A stretch of DNA of 64,000 bases from Bullera alba (lineage: Eukaryota; Basidiomycota; Tremellomycetes; Tremellales; Bulleraceae), in NCBI GenBank assembly GCA_001600095.1, contig BCIX01000001.1, forward strand, positions 6,907,198 to 6,971,197, written 5' to 3'. This document shows, in pieces, positions 23,168-33,136 of this stretch (position 1 is the stretch's first letter; every line of letters begins with the position of its first letter). Position numbers and translations under genes: made by a program. Under the pieces are notes generated by a model. That model was not told the origin of the DNA. It did not search any database and saw nothing but the letters and a program-made list of their open reading frames with translations.

Positions 23168-25892
23168 ATGGTCTCACCAGATGACGTGCCCAAGTGGGCG
23201 CAATTAGTCGCTACGCCCCGCATTGAAGATGGCTTTGAGCCCAGCGAGAAGGTCGATACTCAGACAGAAGACAGCGTGCCGGGTGTCGGACACGTCGATT
23301 ATGAAAGCTGGGAACTGCGAACACAGACCAACCGCCTGGACATCGAGTACGAGGATGTGAGTAGTCTCCCTTCTCAGAGTTGTAGAGCTGACAGGTGGCC
23401 TGCTCTCAGCCAGACATTGCGTCGTTGCAGGTCAAATACTCCAAACAGCTGCTACACTACAGAAACCTCTTGATCCGAGCACAGTCCGCATCATCTGTCT
23501 CGCTGCACGAGCTACATACCAAATTGCACATCTTGGAGGCACAGTACGCTACCTTGAAGGCCCAGCATGATCTGTGCAACAAACCGTCGGCGAGCCAGGA
23601 ATACGGAGGGATGATCGGACAGGCGACAAAGGCTATTGCCGACAAAAAGAGCCTTGAGGATGTTGTGCGGTGTCTTGAAAAGGGTGATAGGATTCGGCTG
23701 CTCAAAGAGGTGGTTGATGGTGGGTACTGAATAGTGTAAGGAAGGATCAAGGCGAGAGATTGATGACTTCAGCGTGCGATCCGAGCGACATCGACGGACA
23801 GATTGCATTGCTGGAGAAGTACAAGAGGTCAAAGCTGGACATCCTGGGTCGTCTCCACGGCCACTTGGCTTCGCGGGTATTATATGACTTGACAGTGAGG
23901 GATATCTTGTCGGCCCGGCTAGTAAGTGTCCCTCTACGAACCTGCTGAGACCTGCTGACCGTTCATCAGGTTTCACGTCGATGGTGTCAGGCTACGAAAT
24001 TGCCCATATTGTGGAAGAGGATGTGTGCGCGACTGGAGGCAGTTGAGGCGGACAACAAGACGGCTTTGCTCGACTCTCAGAAGGAGCCACTTGACGGATG
24101 GTGTGTTGGCTGACCAAGTGTCCGATAGCTGATAGTCTCTAGGGAGAGTCTATACAAGAGGCTCTTGAACCGGGAGCGGAACTGGCGACGGGGGTCCGTG
24201 AGTGTAGACTAAAGGATACTAGAATCTCGGTCTTGAGCTAATCCTTCATGCTCTGAAGCCCTGTCGCGTGGGCTTGCTGCAAGGCCATTCGAACTATGTC
24301 ACCTCGCTGCATCTGTCGGGGGACGTGCTGATCTCGGGATCGTATGACGAGACGTGAGTGCTTCCACAACTTTCGGTATTCGAAGACCTTTCATGCTCAC
24401 GACATTGCAAGAGTGAGGATCTGGGATCTGTCATCTGGGGTTGGACCACCTGTCGTCCTCCCCGTCAAAGCAGTCAGCTGCCTCGATCACTATCCCCAAG
24501 ACCAGATCATTGTGACGGGAGCACACGATGTTGGCCGGATCCAGATTTGGAAGCGGAAGAAGCAATGGGAAGTTCTGCATACCTTGTCTGGGCACCTGCA
24601 CGGCGTTCGAGCAGTAGCGTGAGCCCGCCTCCCTGCCACTTGGTGTCGGTGGCTGACGTTGCTCAGCATCGACGCCAACTATGTGGTGTCCGCTGGCGCC
24701 GACAAGGCGATCGTCGTATGGGACTGGCGGTGAGTGAAATGTGATCGAGAATGTTATTGATCAGTTAAGGTCAGGTAGCAAGGTGGTCAAGTTCGGTCAA
24801 CAGACAAACATGTGTGCTGGGTTGAGTCTGGTCAACGGACACATCATCGCAGCAACTGTGGATGGGATGATAAGGGTCTTCTCCATCGAGCATAGAGCCA
24901 TGTTGGCGCAGTATAAGGTATCGGACTTGTGTCGCCCACCACGCTCATCGGGGACGAATATTCCGAGTAAGGGAAGTGAAATGATCATCCACTTCCACGC
25001 CGAAGGTCGATTCATGACAGTGAGTAGTCCTATGAGAGGATAGGGGTGGCGCTGATCGGGCATCAGTGTGCAACTCGTGACAGTGTCATCAAGCTCGAAT
25101 GGCAGGAGACGACTGCTCCTGTATCGCAACTCACTACCAACAAGCTGTCTCCCAACAAGCTGTCTCCCAACAAGCTGTCTCCACAGAGGAGCACTCCAGA
25201 TAACACATCTCCGAAGCTCCCGAAAGGTCATCCTGGTCCCAAAGACCGAGTTGTCACATCCGCGCGGCAGAAGACGTTGCCAACGACGGCGGCTCACAGC
25301 ACCGGTGGCGCTCGACGTGCAGCGTCCCTTGACACGCCAGTGAAACCCCACCTATCCCCTTCACCACTCAGGACCCAGGATGGCAAGCCTTCAAGGAGCT
25401 ACACCGCCTCGACGATCCCTCGAAAGCCGCCCACGAACCTCTTCGCTAAGTCGACAGATCAGAAGTCGGAGGGCCCCTCGACGGCGGTTCGAGAGTCGAC
25501 ATCCCCGCTTGTGAGGATACAATTCGAGGTTCCTCCCCGGGTGTTGGAGATTGTAAGCGTGTCAGAGACAGAGCGCGTGGTTGTCGACACGGTCAGGGAT
25601 AGAATCGTGATTAGTAAGAGATTCGCAGCGAGATCCGGCTCGGATCGGCAGGTGAGCGGACTGTGCCCTTGTCATGATAACGGTACGGCTCAACTGAGAA
25701 ATATAGCTGTATGTCGGGTGTGTAGATGAGGGAGGGAAGACCGCAATGATACCAATCGCCGGGGCGTGGCGGGACGAGGCGGCAGCGATGGATTTGCAAA
25801 CTCCGGAGAAGAACCCTATGAGTTTAGTGGTCGATCGTGATAGGTTGATAGTGAGTGACTGGCACCGAAAGGCTGGGGAATGTCCAAACTGA
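23168..25892 (+). CDS. F-box / WD40-repeat protein, probable SCF substrate receptor
   Basis: Begins MVSPDDVPKWAQLVATP, then a helical region (LQVKYSKQLLHYRNLLIRAQ, about 23430-23730). Next is an F-box segment ending LYDLTVRDILSARL / VSRRWCQATKLPILWKRMC (about 23870-24020). WD40 blades follow: GLLQGHSNYVTSLHLSGDVL, then ISGSYDET / VRIWDLSSG, TGAHDVGRIQIWKRKKQWEV, VLHTLSGHLHGVRAVAID and SAGADKAIVVWDWR. A basic Ser/Pro-rich insert includes a threefold NKLSP repeat, and the C-terminal segment is AGAWRDEAAAMDLQTPEKNP. The last intron (about 25653-25711) was set by frame. The stop is at 25890-25892, for about 730 residues. F-box plus WD40 implies recruitment of substrates to an SCF ubiquitin ligase. 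The substrate cannot be read from the sequence, and it is not clearly orthologous to Met30, Cdc4 or beta-TrCP. Confidence 0.8.
25139..25183 (+). repeat. Three 15-bp in-frame tandem units encoding NKLSP
   Basis: Copies lie at 25139-25153, 25154-25168 and 25169-25183. Units 1 and 2 are identical and unit 3 differs at its last base. They lie in the disordered insert of the F-box/WD40 protein. KLSP-type units could be proline-directed phosphosites, which is inference only. Confidence 0.9.
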
Positions 25893-26152
25893 TATAAGAG
25901 CGTAGTATGGGTGCACGGATGGTACCATTGTCTGTGTTAGCTTCGTGTGAGGATAGAGAAGGAGGATGTAGTCCTGGATGTAGTCTTGGACCAGCGTTAC
26001 GATCGTATCAAATGTGTGATCTATTCGCACGCTCTGACGTGGCATTCTGCGGTGGAGGTTTCTGCTTCATTCCACTTTTCTGGTCCACCTTTGAGATTTT
26101 TGTTGATGAGCAATACACCTATCGTGACGACCGCAGAGCAGGCAGATACAAC

Positions 26153-28840
26153 ATGGTGAGAGCAGTGGAGACCACAGCAAGAGACACAGAGCACTGACGA
26201 TCTCGGATTAGCCTTTGAGCAGGACCAAAGCCAACTCCTCGGGCCTGGGTAAAGCCCTCATCAACCGGAAACACAAGGAGGCAGTAGCTCCTAAAGAATC
26301 GCAACTTGTGGGTCCAGCTTTACTTGCCGCCAGGAGAGGCCAGGAGTGTAGGAAGCTGAGCTTTGCATTCAGTATACCCTCGACGAATCGAATCCTTTGC
26401 AGTCGGTGACGCATGAGAGGGATTTAGACGAATTCCTGGCCAATGCCGCTTTGGCCGACACGGACTTCCAGACCGGTACGTCGTTGCCTCTTCATGGGCA
26501 TCAGGCTGGCTGACATGTTGGCATGCAGAGAGGACGAAGGCGAGGATAGTACAGGCTCCTCTAGGAGCTTTACCGGGAGGCGAGAACCCATTCTTGCTTA
26601 CGACAGAGGAGGAAGAAGAGATCGTGCAGAAGAAATCGGAGTATCAGCATGGTCTAACAGTGCCTAGAAGGTCGGTCCCTGCGCTGTACTCCGTCGTCTT
26701 GGCCGAGCTGATGATCTGCATAGACCTCCCTGGACCCGACAGACTACGAGGCAGCAGCTTGAGCGACAGGAGAGGGACTCGTTTTTGGACTGGCGAAGAG
26801 ACCTGGCATTGTGAGTGATCTCGAGGCAGCGACACTGTGGCTTTGCTGAAGCTGGGCGTAGACTCGCTGAAGCCTCAAACCTTCTCTTAACGCCGTTCGA
26901 GCGAAATGTTCAATTGTGGAGACAGCTGTGGCGTGTGTTGGAGCGATCACACCTGATAGTCCAGATTGTCGATGCTAGGAACCCGCTTGGATTCAGATGT
27001 GCGGATCTGGAAAACTACGTCGACGAGGTGGGAGAGGAAACGGCAGGCGAGAGTACGACGGTTCCAGGAAGGGGCAAGAGAAAGTCGCTGTTGTTGATCA
27101 ACAAGGCAGATCTGTTGACAGTAGAGCAGAGGTGAGTGTCGTTCCGTTCGATTGCAAGCGCGTTCTGACTGGCTTAGATCAATGTGGGCCGACTACTTTG
27201 AGGCCGAGGGTATCTCCTACGCCTTCTTCTCTGCGGCGGATGCGGCTGCCAAGCAAGAGCAGGCAGAGAAGCAAAGGCGACGGGAAGAGGGCCTTGATGA
27301 GGAGGTTTCCAGCGACGAGGAGGATGAGGACGAAGATGAGGATGAAGAGGATGAGCTAGAGGATGTCTCGGGAGAGGAAGTCGAGGCTGAAGACGAAGAG
27401 ATCGTGGAGAAGTTGACGAAGACCACGGTGGAAGATGATGAAGAGGACTGGTCGACGGATGGAGATGACGATGAGGATGCCGGCGAAACAGAGGAACGAC
27501 TGGCGAAGGGCGAGACCGTTCCGCTGGCGGACGCGGCTCGAGATGTCTACGCGAGATCCTCCAAGGTAGCGCCGGAAGCGTCTCGAACCAGAGTTTTGAC
27601 GGTGACGGAGTTAGAGGATCTGTTCATTAATGCTGCGCCCAAATTGTCAGGTGAGTTGACATAGACCCATTGCCATCGTCGCGCACTTTGCTCACTGTCG
27701 CTTAAAGACTTCGCCACTGTCCGTCAACCCGTAGTGACCAAGTTGGTGGTCGGTCTTGTTGGATACCCTAACGTCGGAAAATCGTCAACGATCAACGCAC
27801 TCCTGGGATCGAAGAAAGTCTCGGTATCGTCAACACCTGGAAAGACGAAACATTTCCAAACGTTGATGCTTTCAGATGAAATCACACTCTGCGACTGTCC
27901 TGGTCTCGTCTTCCCTCAATTCGCCAACACGCAAGCAGACATGATTGTGGATGGTGTCCTGCCTATCGACCAGATGAGAGAGTATTCCGCGCCCGTCGAC
28001 CTGTTATGTCGCCGTATACCCCGGGAAATCCTGGAAGGCACGTATGGTATCCGGATAGACGTCAAGGAGGTCGAGGACGGAGGAACGGGCAAGGTGACAT
28101 GGGAGGACTTCCTTTCGACCTATGCTAGTGAGTTGGACTTGATATTCGGTCTCGCGGGGTGCTGATATGGCTTTCTAGTCGCCCGTGGTATGACACGAGC
28201 ATCATTCGGTATGCCCGATACATCGAGAGCTGCACGACACATCCTCAAAGACTACGTCAATGCGAAGTTGCTCTTCGCCCATCCTCCACCAAACATTGAT
28301 GTCGACGAGTTCATGAGCACGAGCAGAGAGCGAACTCTGCGGCTTCTAGAGGAATCATTCGAGAATGGCAGGAAGAGAGCTCCAGCATCGCATGTCACCA
28401 AAAACGCCGATACTTATGTCGCACCCGCATCGTCCTCTCAACAGCCTTTACTGGAGGAGATCACCGCCGAGTCCTCCGCCGCAGGGGCCACTGCTCGAGA
28501 AAGGCAATTGACCACCAAGTCAATCAAAGCCAATTCTGCCGCTGCGCCCATGCGATCCGGAAGGGAAAAGGGTATAGCGCTAGATGGAGTTTTCTTCAAT
28601 GAAGCTGGACCGGCAGCTCGACCCGTCGTCGCCGGCAGTCGCCATCACGAGGAGAAGGTGGAGAGCGCGCATGGGTTCTCAAGACCTATGCAGTATGCCC
28701 ATCAGAGGATGCTCGGGCCGGACGGTATGCCCCTGATCATGACGACGGGCAAGGCGAACAAACAGGGAGCGAGGAATAATGACAAGAAACATTTCAAAGT
28801 CAAGGAGGGCAAGAAGAGGAGTGGAAGGGGATACGACTAA
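26153..28840 (+). CDS. LSG1: LSG1, circularly permuted GTPase for 60S export
   Basis: Cytoplasmic GTPase that releases Nmd3 from pre-60S subunits. The first coding exon is only the ATG (26153-26155), followed by a 56-nt intron (26156-26211). Exon 2 reads PLSRTKANSSGLGKALINRK and is preceded in frame by TAG, so the Met must come from upstream splicing. Motifs occur in the circularly permuted order expected: IVQIVDARNPLGFRCADL, the G4 motif LLLINKADLLT (about 27100), then a long acidic insert (about 27290-27500), then G1 GLVGYPNVGKSSTINALLG (about 27750-27805), VSSTPGKTKHFQT, and G3 LCDCPGLVFPQ (about 27890-27915). The C-terminus is basic, ending KRSGRGYD with a stop at 28838-28840. The protein is about 740 residues with at least seven introns. 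Confidence 0.95.
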
Positions 28841-29214
28841 GGCGATGGGTCGGCCGTCTGAGTGGAAGTCATGAGTATCGGTCTCAGCGTTGCCTTCAGC
28901 AGTAATGTACTTGTTTTCGTATCATCACGACTATGACATGCGACAATGTATACACATAGCCTCCGCGAGCCTCAAAGCCTCACCGCTCGTCTCGCTCCTA
29001 TGGTATAGGCTGTTCCACAGACCACAGTACAGGTGACCTCCACCTGGCTCGTCCACCTCCACTCGCAACAACTCTCCACGTTTCAATCGTGCTTTGGGTG
29101 TCCTTTGCTAATACTACACCGCTGAGTCGATCTGGGTGACCTCGAGACTTGAGAGTACCCCTCGTCCTGCCATCAGCCACCACATCCAGATCAGAAGCGT
29201 ATTGGGATCACACA
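28841..29214. other. Intergenic between LSG1 and PNGase genes
   Basis: Both genes point right, so these 374 bp hold the LSG1 3' UTR and the PNGase promoter. I see no gene and no obvious TATA box. Confidence 0.5.
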
Positions 29215-31656
29215 ATGGACGAAGCCAGTAGTTCGGGAGCACCAACATTCCTCCACCTGGGTCCTGTTGACCCCCTTTATCTCCAATACATCGCCCGCCA
29301 ACTCGCCAATGGGACCTACAGCTCTTTGACAGCTATCAAAGGTCCAAGATACAACAGAGAAGATACAAGACAGCTACAGAAGCCCGTTAGGGACTTGCTG
29401 CAGGCTCATAGGGATGTTCTGTCCCGTTACTTCTTGCGGAATCCACCCATAGTCTCGCCTGGAGATCTGGATATGATGCGAGTGCTGGACAATCTCAAGT
29501 CACATACACGGCCTGACTATGATCGTGTGAGTGGTCCTGGCTGTGATCTCTGATCACAGAGACTGGCCGACGCTAATTCATCGGCAACGTCCAGTTTGAG
29601 CCTTCGGCCACTTTCGACAGATTACCGTCATTTGTTCCGCAGACAAAGGCACTGATGGCCGACCCACCTTTCCAGCCTTTCGGACACGACGATGCACTAG
29701 CTCTTGCCCTTGCGAAATGGTTCAAGGGGAGCTTCATGCGCTGGATAGACCCTATAAACTGTCCCGACTGTAAAGGCCCGACTACTTCTATCGGCGGAGA
29801 TGATGCTACCGAGAAGGAGAAGCTTGATGGGGCTGGACGGGTAGAGCTACATGGGTGTATGGATCCCGTTTGTGGGGGTGTACGCCGGTTCTGTCGCTAT
29901 AACAAAACCTCGACACTATTCCGGACTCGAGAAGGTCGCTGTGGTGAGCGTGAAGAAGCCGGCGGATGCGTTGCCGTTCGCTAATCTAGTCGTGATAGGC
30001 GAATGGGCTCATCTGTTCCATCGGATCATGAGACAGATGGGGCTGCAAGTGAGATACGTCTGGAACAGGTAGCTTCATGTTTCGCGGTCGCATCGAGCAA
30101 GCTGACTTCTGACCCATCTCAGCGAAGACCATGTTTGGGCGGAATACTGGTCATCCTCATTGAAACATTGGGTTCACGTCGATCCTTGGTGAATAGCTCA
30201 TCCTTTACTCTTCAAGGAGGTATATTTACTCTTCAAGGAGGTATAGCTAACAATTTACGCACAGCGAGGGTGTCACCAACAAGCCCTTGCTCTATGCCCG
30301 AGGCTGGGGCAAGAAGCAGGCTTTCTGCATGTGAGTTGTAGCGGGCTGTCGCTCGATCCGCACCTGACACTTTTCGATAGAGCGGCCGGGGAGTCCGGAT
30401 ACGAAGATGTCACTCAATACTACGTGGACGACTGGCACACTGTTTGTCAGTTCAGACGACTACAAAGGGGATGGAGCGAGAAGAACCTCAAATTAGTGCG
30501 ACGCCTTGCCCCTCCATTCCTTGCGTCCCTCAGACCTGACCCTTAGCACAGGCGCTCATGAAGATGACGATCGAGACCAGAATCACGCAGAGAGTGGACG
30601 ATATCCTCAAGTATGAAGCTATGGACAAGACTCATGCTGCTTGGGCATTTGACGAATCAGGCCGACTGGCAGAGGCTGAGATGGAGGATCTGGGAGGAAG
30701 GGTATCGGGTCCAGCAGATTGGAGGGCTATGCGGTCCGAACTGGGAATACAGCAGAATCCAAAGCCAGTCTACAAACGTGAGTGCTGTAACATTATTAGA
30801 AGTCCACTGTCACTGATCGCTCGGAGCGTAGGCATTCGCGACCTACATAGCAGCACGGAGAAACTGAGCGTTTTCGGCGACGCCAAGCTCGTGGACAACT
30901 CGGTATTGCTCACTTTGTGCAGTGGCCAGACTTCATCTGTCTTCCTACCCACGGCCATCAGTCAGAAGACTAGCTTTCGCTGCGAGGTCGCTTTCAAGAT
31001 CACGTCACCGCCCGGCGCAGGAGAGGCAGATGGGATTGCGGTAGTCTTCAGTCCGGAACGCAGATTGGGGCTAGGAGGATATGGCTTGGGATATTCTGGA
31101 TTAGGTGGTAAAGGGGATTTCGCCGTGGAGAGTGAGTACAGCTATTGGCTGGCTTCTTGATGCGTGACAGCTGAGACGAAATAGTCGATACATATAGAAC
31201 ACAAGATCACGCAGACGATCCGCCTACTCCTCACATTTCGCTACATTCGCCTCCGGACGCTCATCATCGCAACTCTTTGGAATGCACCCCGGCCGGCAGT
31301 ATCCCATACCTTAGCGACGGCAGGGTATATACCCTTGAGCTGTCATATCACGGTGGTCAGAGGAGTGTGAGCGCATATCTCTCCCTGCCGCCGGAAAATG
31401 GCCAAGAGACAACCGAATTGCCTCTCTGGTCGACTGTTATTCCTGAGGGCGAGGGCAATGACTGGTATATGGGCCTAACGGGCTCATGTGGCGGTCTATG
31501 GCAGCGGGTGAGCGACATTGGTGTATTCACAACTGGATGTTAGGCTGACGATTACGTTTGCAGCAAGAGATCCTCGAATGGACAGTGGAAGAGGTAGACT
31601 TTGAGACACAGTCATCTTCAACCGCTACGCCAGATACTGAAGGAACCGATCTATAA
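29215..31656 (+). CDS. PNG1: Peptide:N-glycanase with C-terminal L-type lectin domain
   Basis: The N-terminal two thirds is a cytosolic peptide:N-glycanase (transglutaminase-like fold), which strips N-glycans from misfolded ER-exported glycoproteins. Visible parts: LALAKWFKGSFMRWIDPINC with the zinc pair CPDC, GRVELHGC, then the nucleophile Cys in TREGRCGEW (about residue 217), His in EDHVWAEYW (about 245) and Asp in HWVHVDPCEG (about 262), followed by LLYARGWGKKQAFC and YEDVTQYYVDDW. From about residue 400 a different fold begins: FLPTAISQKTSFRCEVAFKI, GEADGIAVVFSPE, LGLGGYGLGYSGLGGKGDFA, VEVDTYRTQDHADDPPTPHI. This is the signature order of an L-type (legume/ERGIC-53-like) lectin. The tail is EILEWTVEEVDFE, with a stop at 31654-31656. 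There are ten exons and about 640 residues. The same reading frame carries both halves through consensus introns, so the fusion looks genuine. Confidence 0.9.
30204..30245. repeat. Perfect 21-bp tandem duplication inside an intron
   Basis: Unit 1 is 30204-30224 and unit 2 is 30225-30245, both containing ACTCTTCAAGGAGGTATA. They lie wholly within the 76-nt intron 30189-30264 of the PNGase gene, just before its GCTAAC branch-like site. Removing one copy would leave a 55-nt intron, the usual size here. Confidence 0.95.
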
Positions 31657-31815
31657 CCAGTCTCAGAAGTTCAAGTTGTCATAGGTCCAGTGATTGTACA
31701 TTGTGTGTTGTATGCATGGCAGTATGCTAGTGTAGGTCGGCGTATCATCTGATCTCCAAGCTCCTCCTTCCCACTTTGATCCCATCAAACCATTCCAGCA
31801 TCCCGGTCTGCCTTT

Positions 31816-32754
31816 CTACTTTCTGGCGAACGGCACTCTGAACGCACTCATCAATTGCCTAGCAATGTGCTCCGATCCTTTCCCTCTTTGATTTGTCACA
31901 AAGTACATGTGGAAACCGTACATCTTGGAGTACATGTCGAGATTTGCCTCAATCTGAGGGAAAAGGGCCATCGCCGTTGGCGCCATACCGAAGGAGAGGG
32001 TGCCGGATATTTGATTCGAGTTCATTTGTTGCTTCGTAGGCGACGGCAGGATGACACCTGGGTACTCTCTCATTCGGGGGAGAACAAAGTCGACCAGGGA
32101 TTGGATAAAGTCGTACATGGCGTCTCCCTTGAGTTCGACTTTGGCAGCGATTGGCATTCCCTGTCGAAGCTTCCAGTTGGCGGCACCTTTTCTCGCTTTG
32201 ACGATCTGTACACCACTCGATCCTGACCTTCCACCGCCAGCCACACTTTCTCCGCTGATTGCCCTCAGAGCCATGATAGCGCCCAAGAGCTTAGCTTTAC
32301 TCTGAACCGCTTCCTTGACCATGGTATGCAGGACGATCCTCTCGAGCTCTGGCACCGTACCCGCATGAAGAGGCAGTGTAGCCTTTTTCTTCCTGTAGTC
32401 GTCGTCCGAAGGTTGCCTATTCGATTCGAAGGGGTTCTTCGGCTCCGGCTCGGGCTCCTCCCTCCGTGGTCTTCGAGCTAATTTGTGGTCGTATGTCATG
32501 TACATGATGTCCGAGGCGACAGTGCTGTTGTAATGCTCTCTGTATCTCGAGGTGTGAGTGGCGCCAAGGTGTATAGGTGGGAAAACATAGTTGCCCATCT
32601 CCGCACTGTCAGAGACGGCCGACTTGGATGTCGGTGTCGAGGATGTTGGGGTTGCGTACGATCGGAACGGTAAAAGAACGGCGGGTGTTCGTGGGAGGTG
32701 TACCGATTTCGAGGCGGATGCCACAGCTGTCCGCAGGGATGACGAGGACGACAT
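31816..32754 (-). CDS. MRPL7: Mitochondrial large-subunit ribosomal protein uL5m (Mrpl7)
   Basis: This is a single-exon gene of 312 codons, an exception in this intron-rich window. The first 50 residues are Ser/Arg/Ala-rich without acids (MSSSSSLRTAVASASKSVHL), a good mitochondrial presequence. The body matches uL5: VKEAVQSKAKLLGAIMALRA, AANWKLRQGMPIAAKVELKG, MYDFIQSLVDFVLPRMREYP and a C-terminal block with FSFGMAPTAMALFPQIEANL-type sequence. It is convergent with the PNGase gene and divergent from SNX4. Confidence 0.93.
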   Translation of the reverse strand: MSSSSSLRTAVASASKSVHLPRTPAVLLPFRSYATPTSSTPTSKSAVSDSAEMGNYVFPPIHLGATHTSRYREHYNSTVASDIMYMTYDHKLARRPRREEPEPEPKNPFESNRQPSDDDYRKKKATLPLHAGTVPELERIVLHTMVKEAVQSKAKLLGAIMALRAISGESVAGGGRSGSSGVQIVKARKGAANWKLRQGMPIAAKVELKGDAMYDFIQSLVDFVLPRMREYPGVILPSPTKQQMNSNQISGTLSFGMAPTAMALFPQIEANLDMYSKMYGFHMYFVTNQRGKGSEHIARQLMSAFRVPFARK

Positions 32755-33136
32755 GGTGGGGATGGTGCTGATATTTCCAAGTCGCGGGATAGCTGAAGAG
32801 ATGCAAGCTGGAGATCAGCGTCTTCGACGAGTGCGTTGCGCTCGACTTTTTGGTGATTTCGCGGAACATTTATCCGATCCTCCCATTACGAATGCAACCT
32901 CCACCTTGAGCTGGCGCAGCGCTGCTGGCCGAGGCGATGATGATGAGCTCGAGGGTATGGGTAGCGGCAAGCTGGACTGTATTCCGCTATTCAGAGATAA
33001 ACCGAAGCAAGTCTTCAATCCCTCAAATAGGCAACACGAGCCCGTCATCCATTGCCAACACGGGACACCTAAAAGCGCACGGAAGCAGTAGCCACACAAA
33101 TATCCAACTCGACGCTTGGTCGGGTGGTCAAACGCG
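32755..33136. promoter_or_regulatory. Divergent promoter region, MRPL7 and SNX4
   Basis: These 382 bp lie between outward-facing start codons. Minor open frames exist but none resembles a protein family. No TATA box is evident. Confidence 0.45.

Noticed and set aside
25139..25183. NKLSP repeat as an assembly collapse or expansion artefact
   Set aside because: The third copy differs by one base and the frame is kept, which fits a real repeat better than a misassembly.
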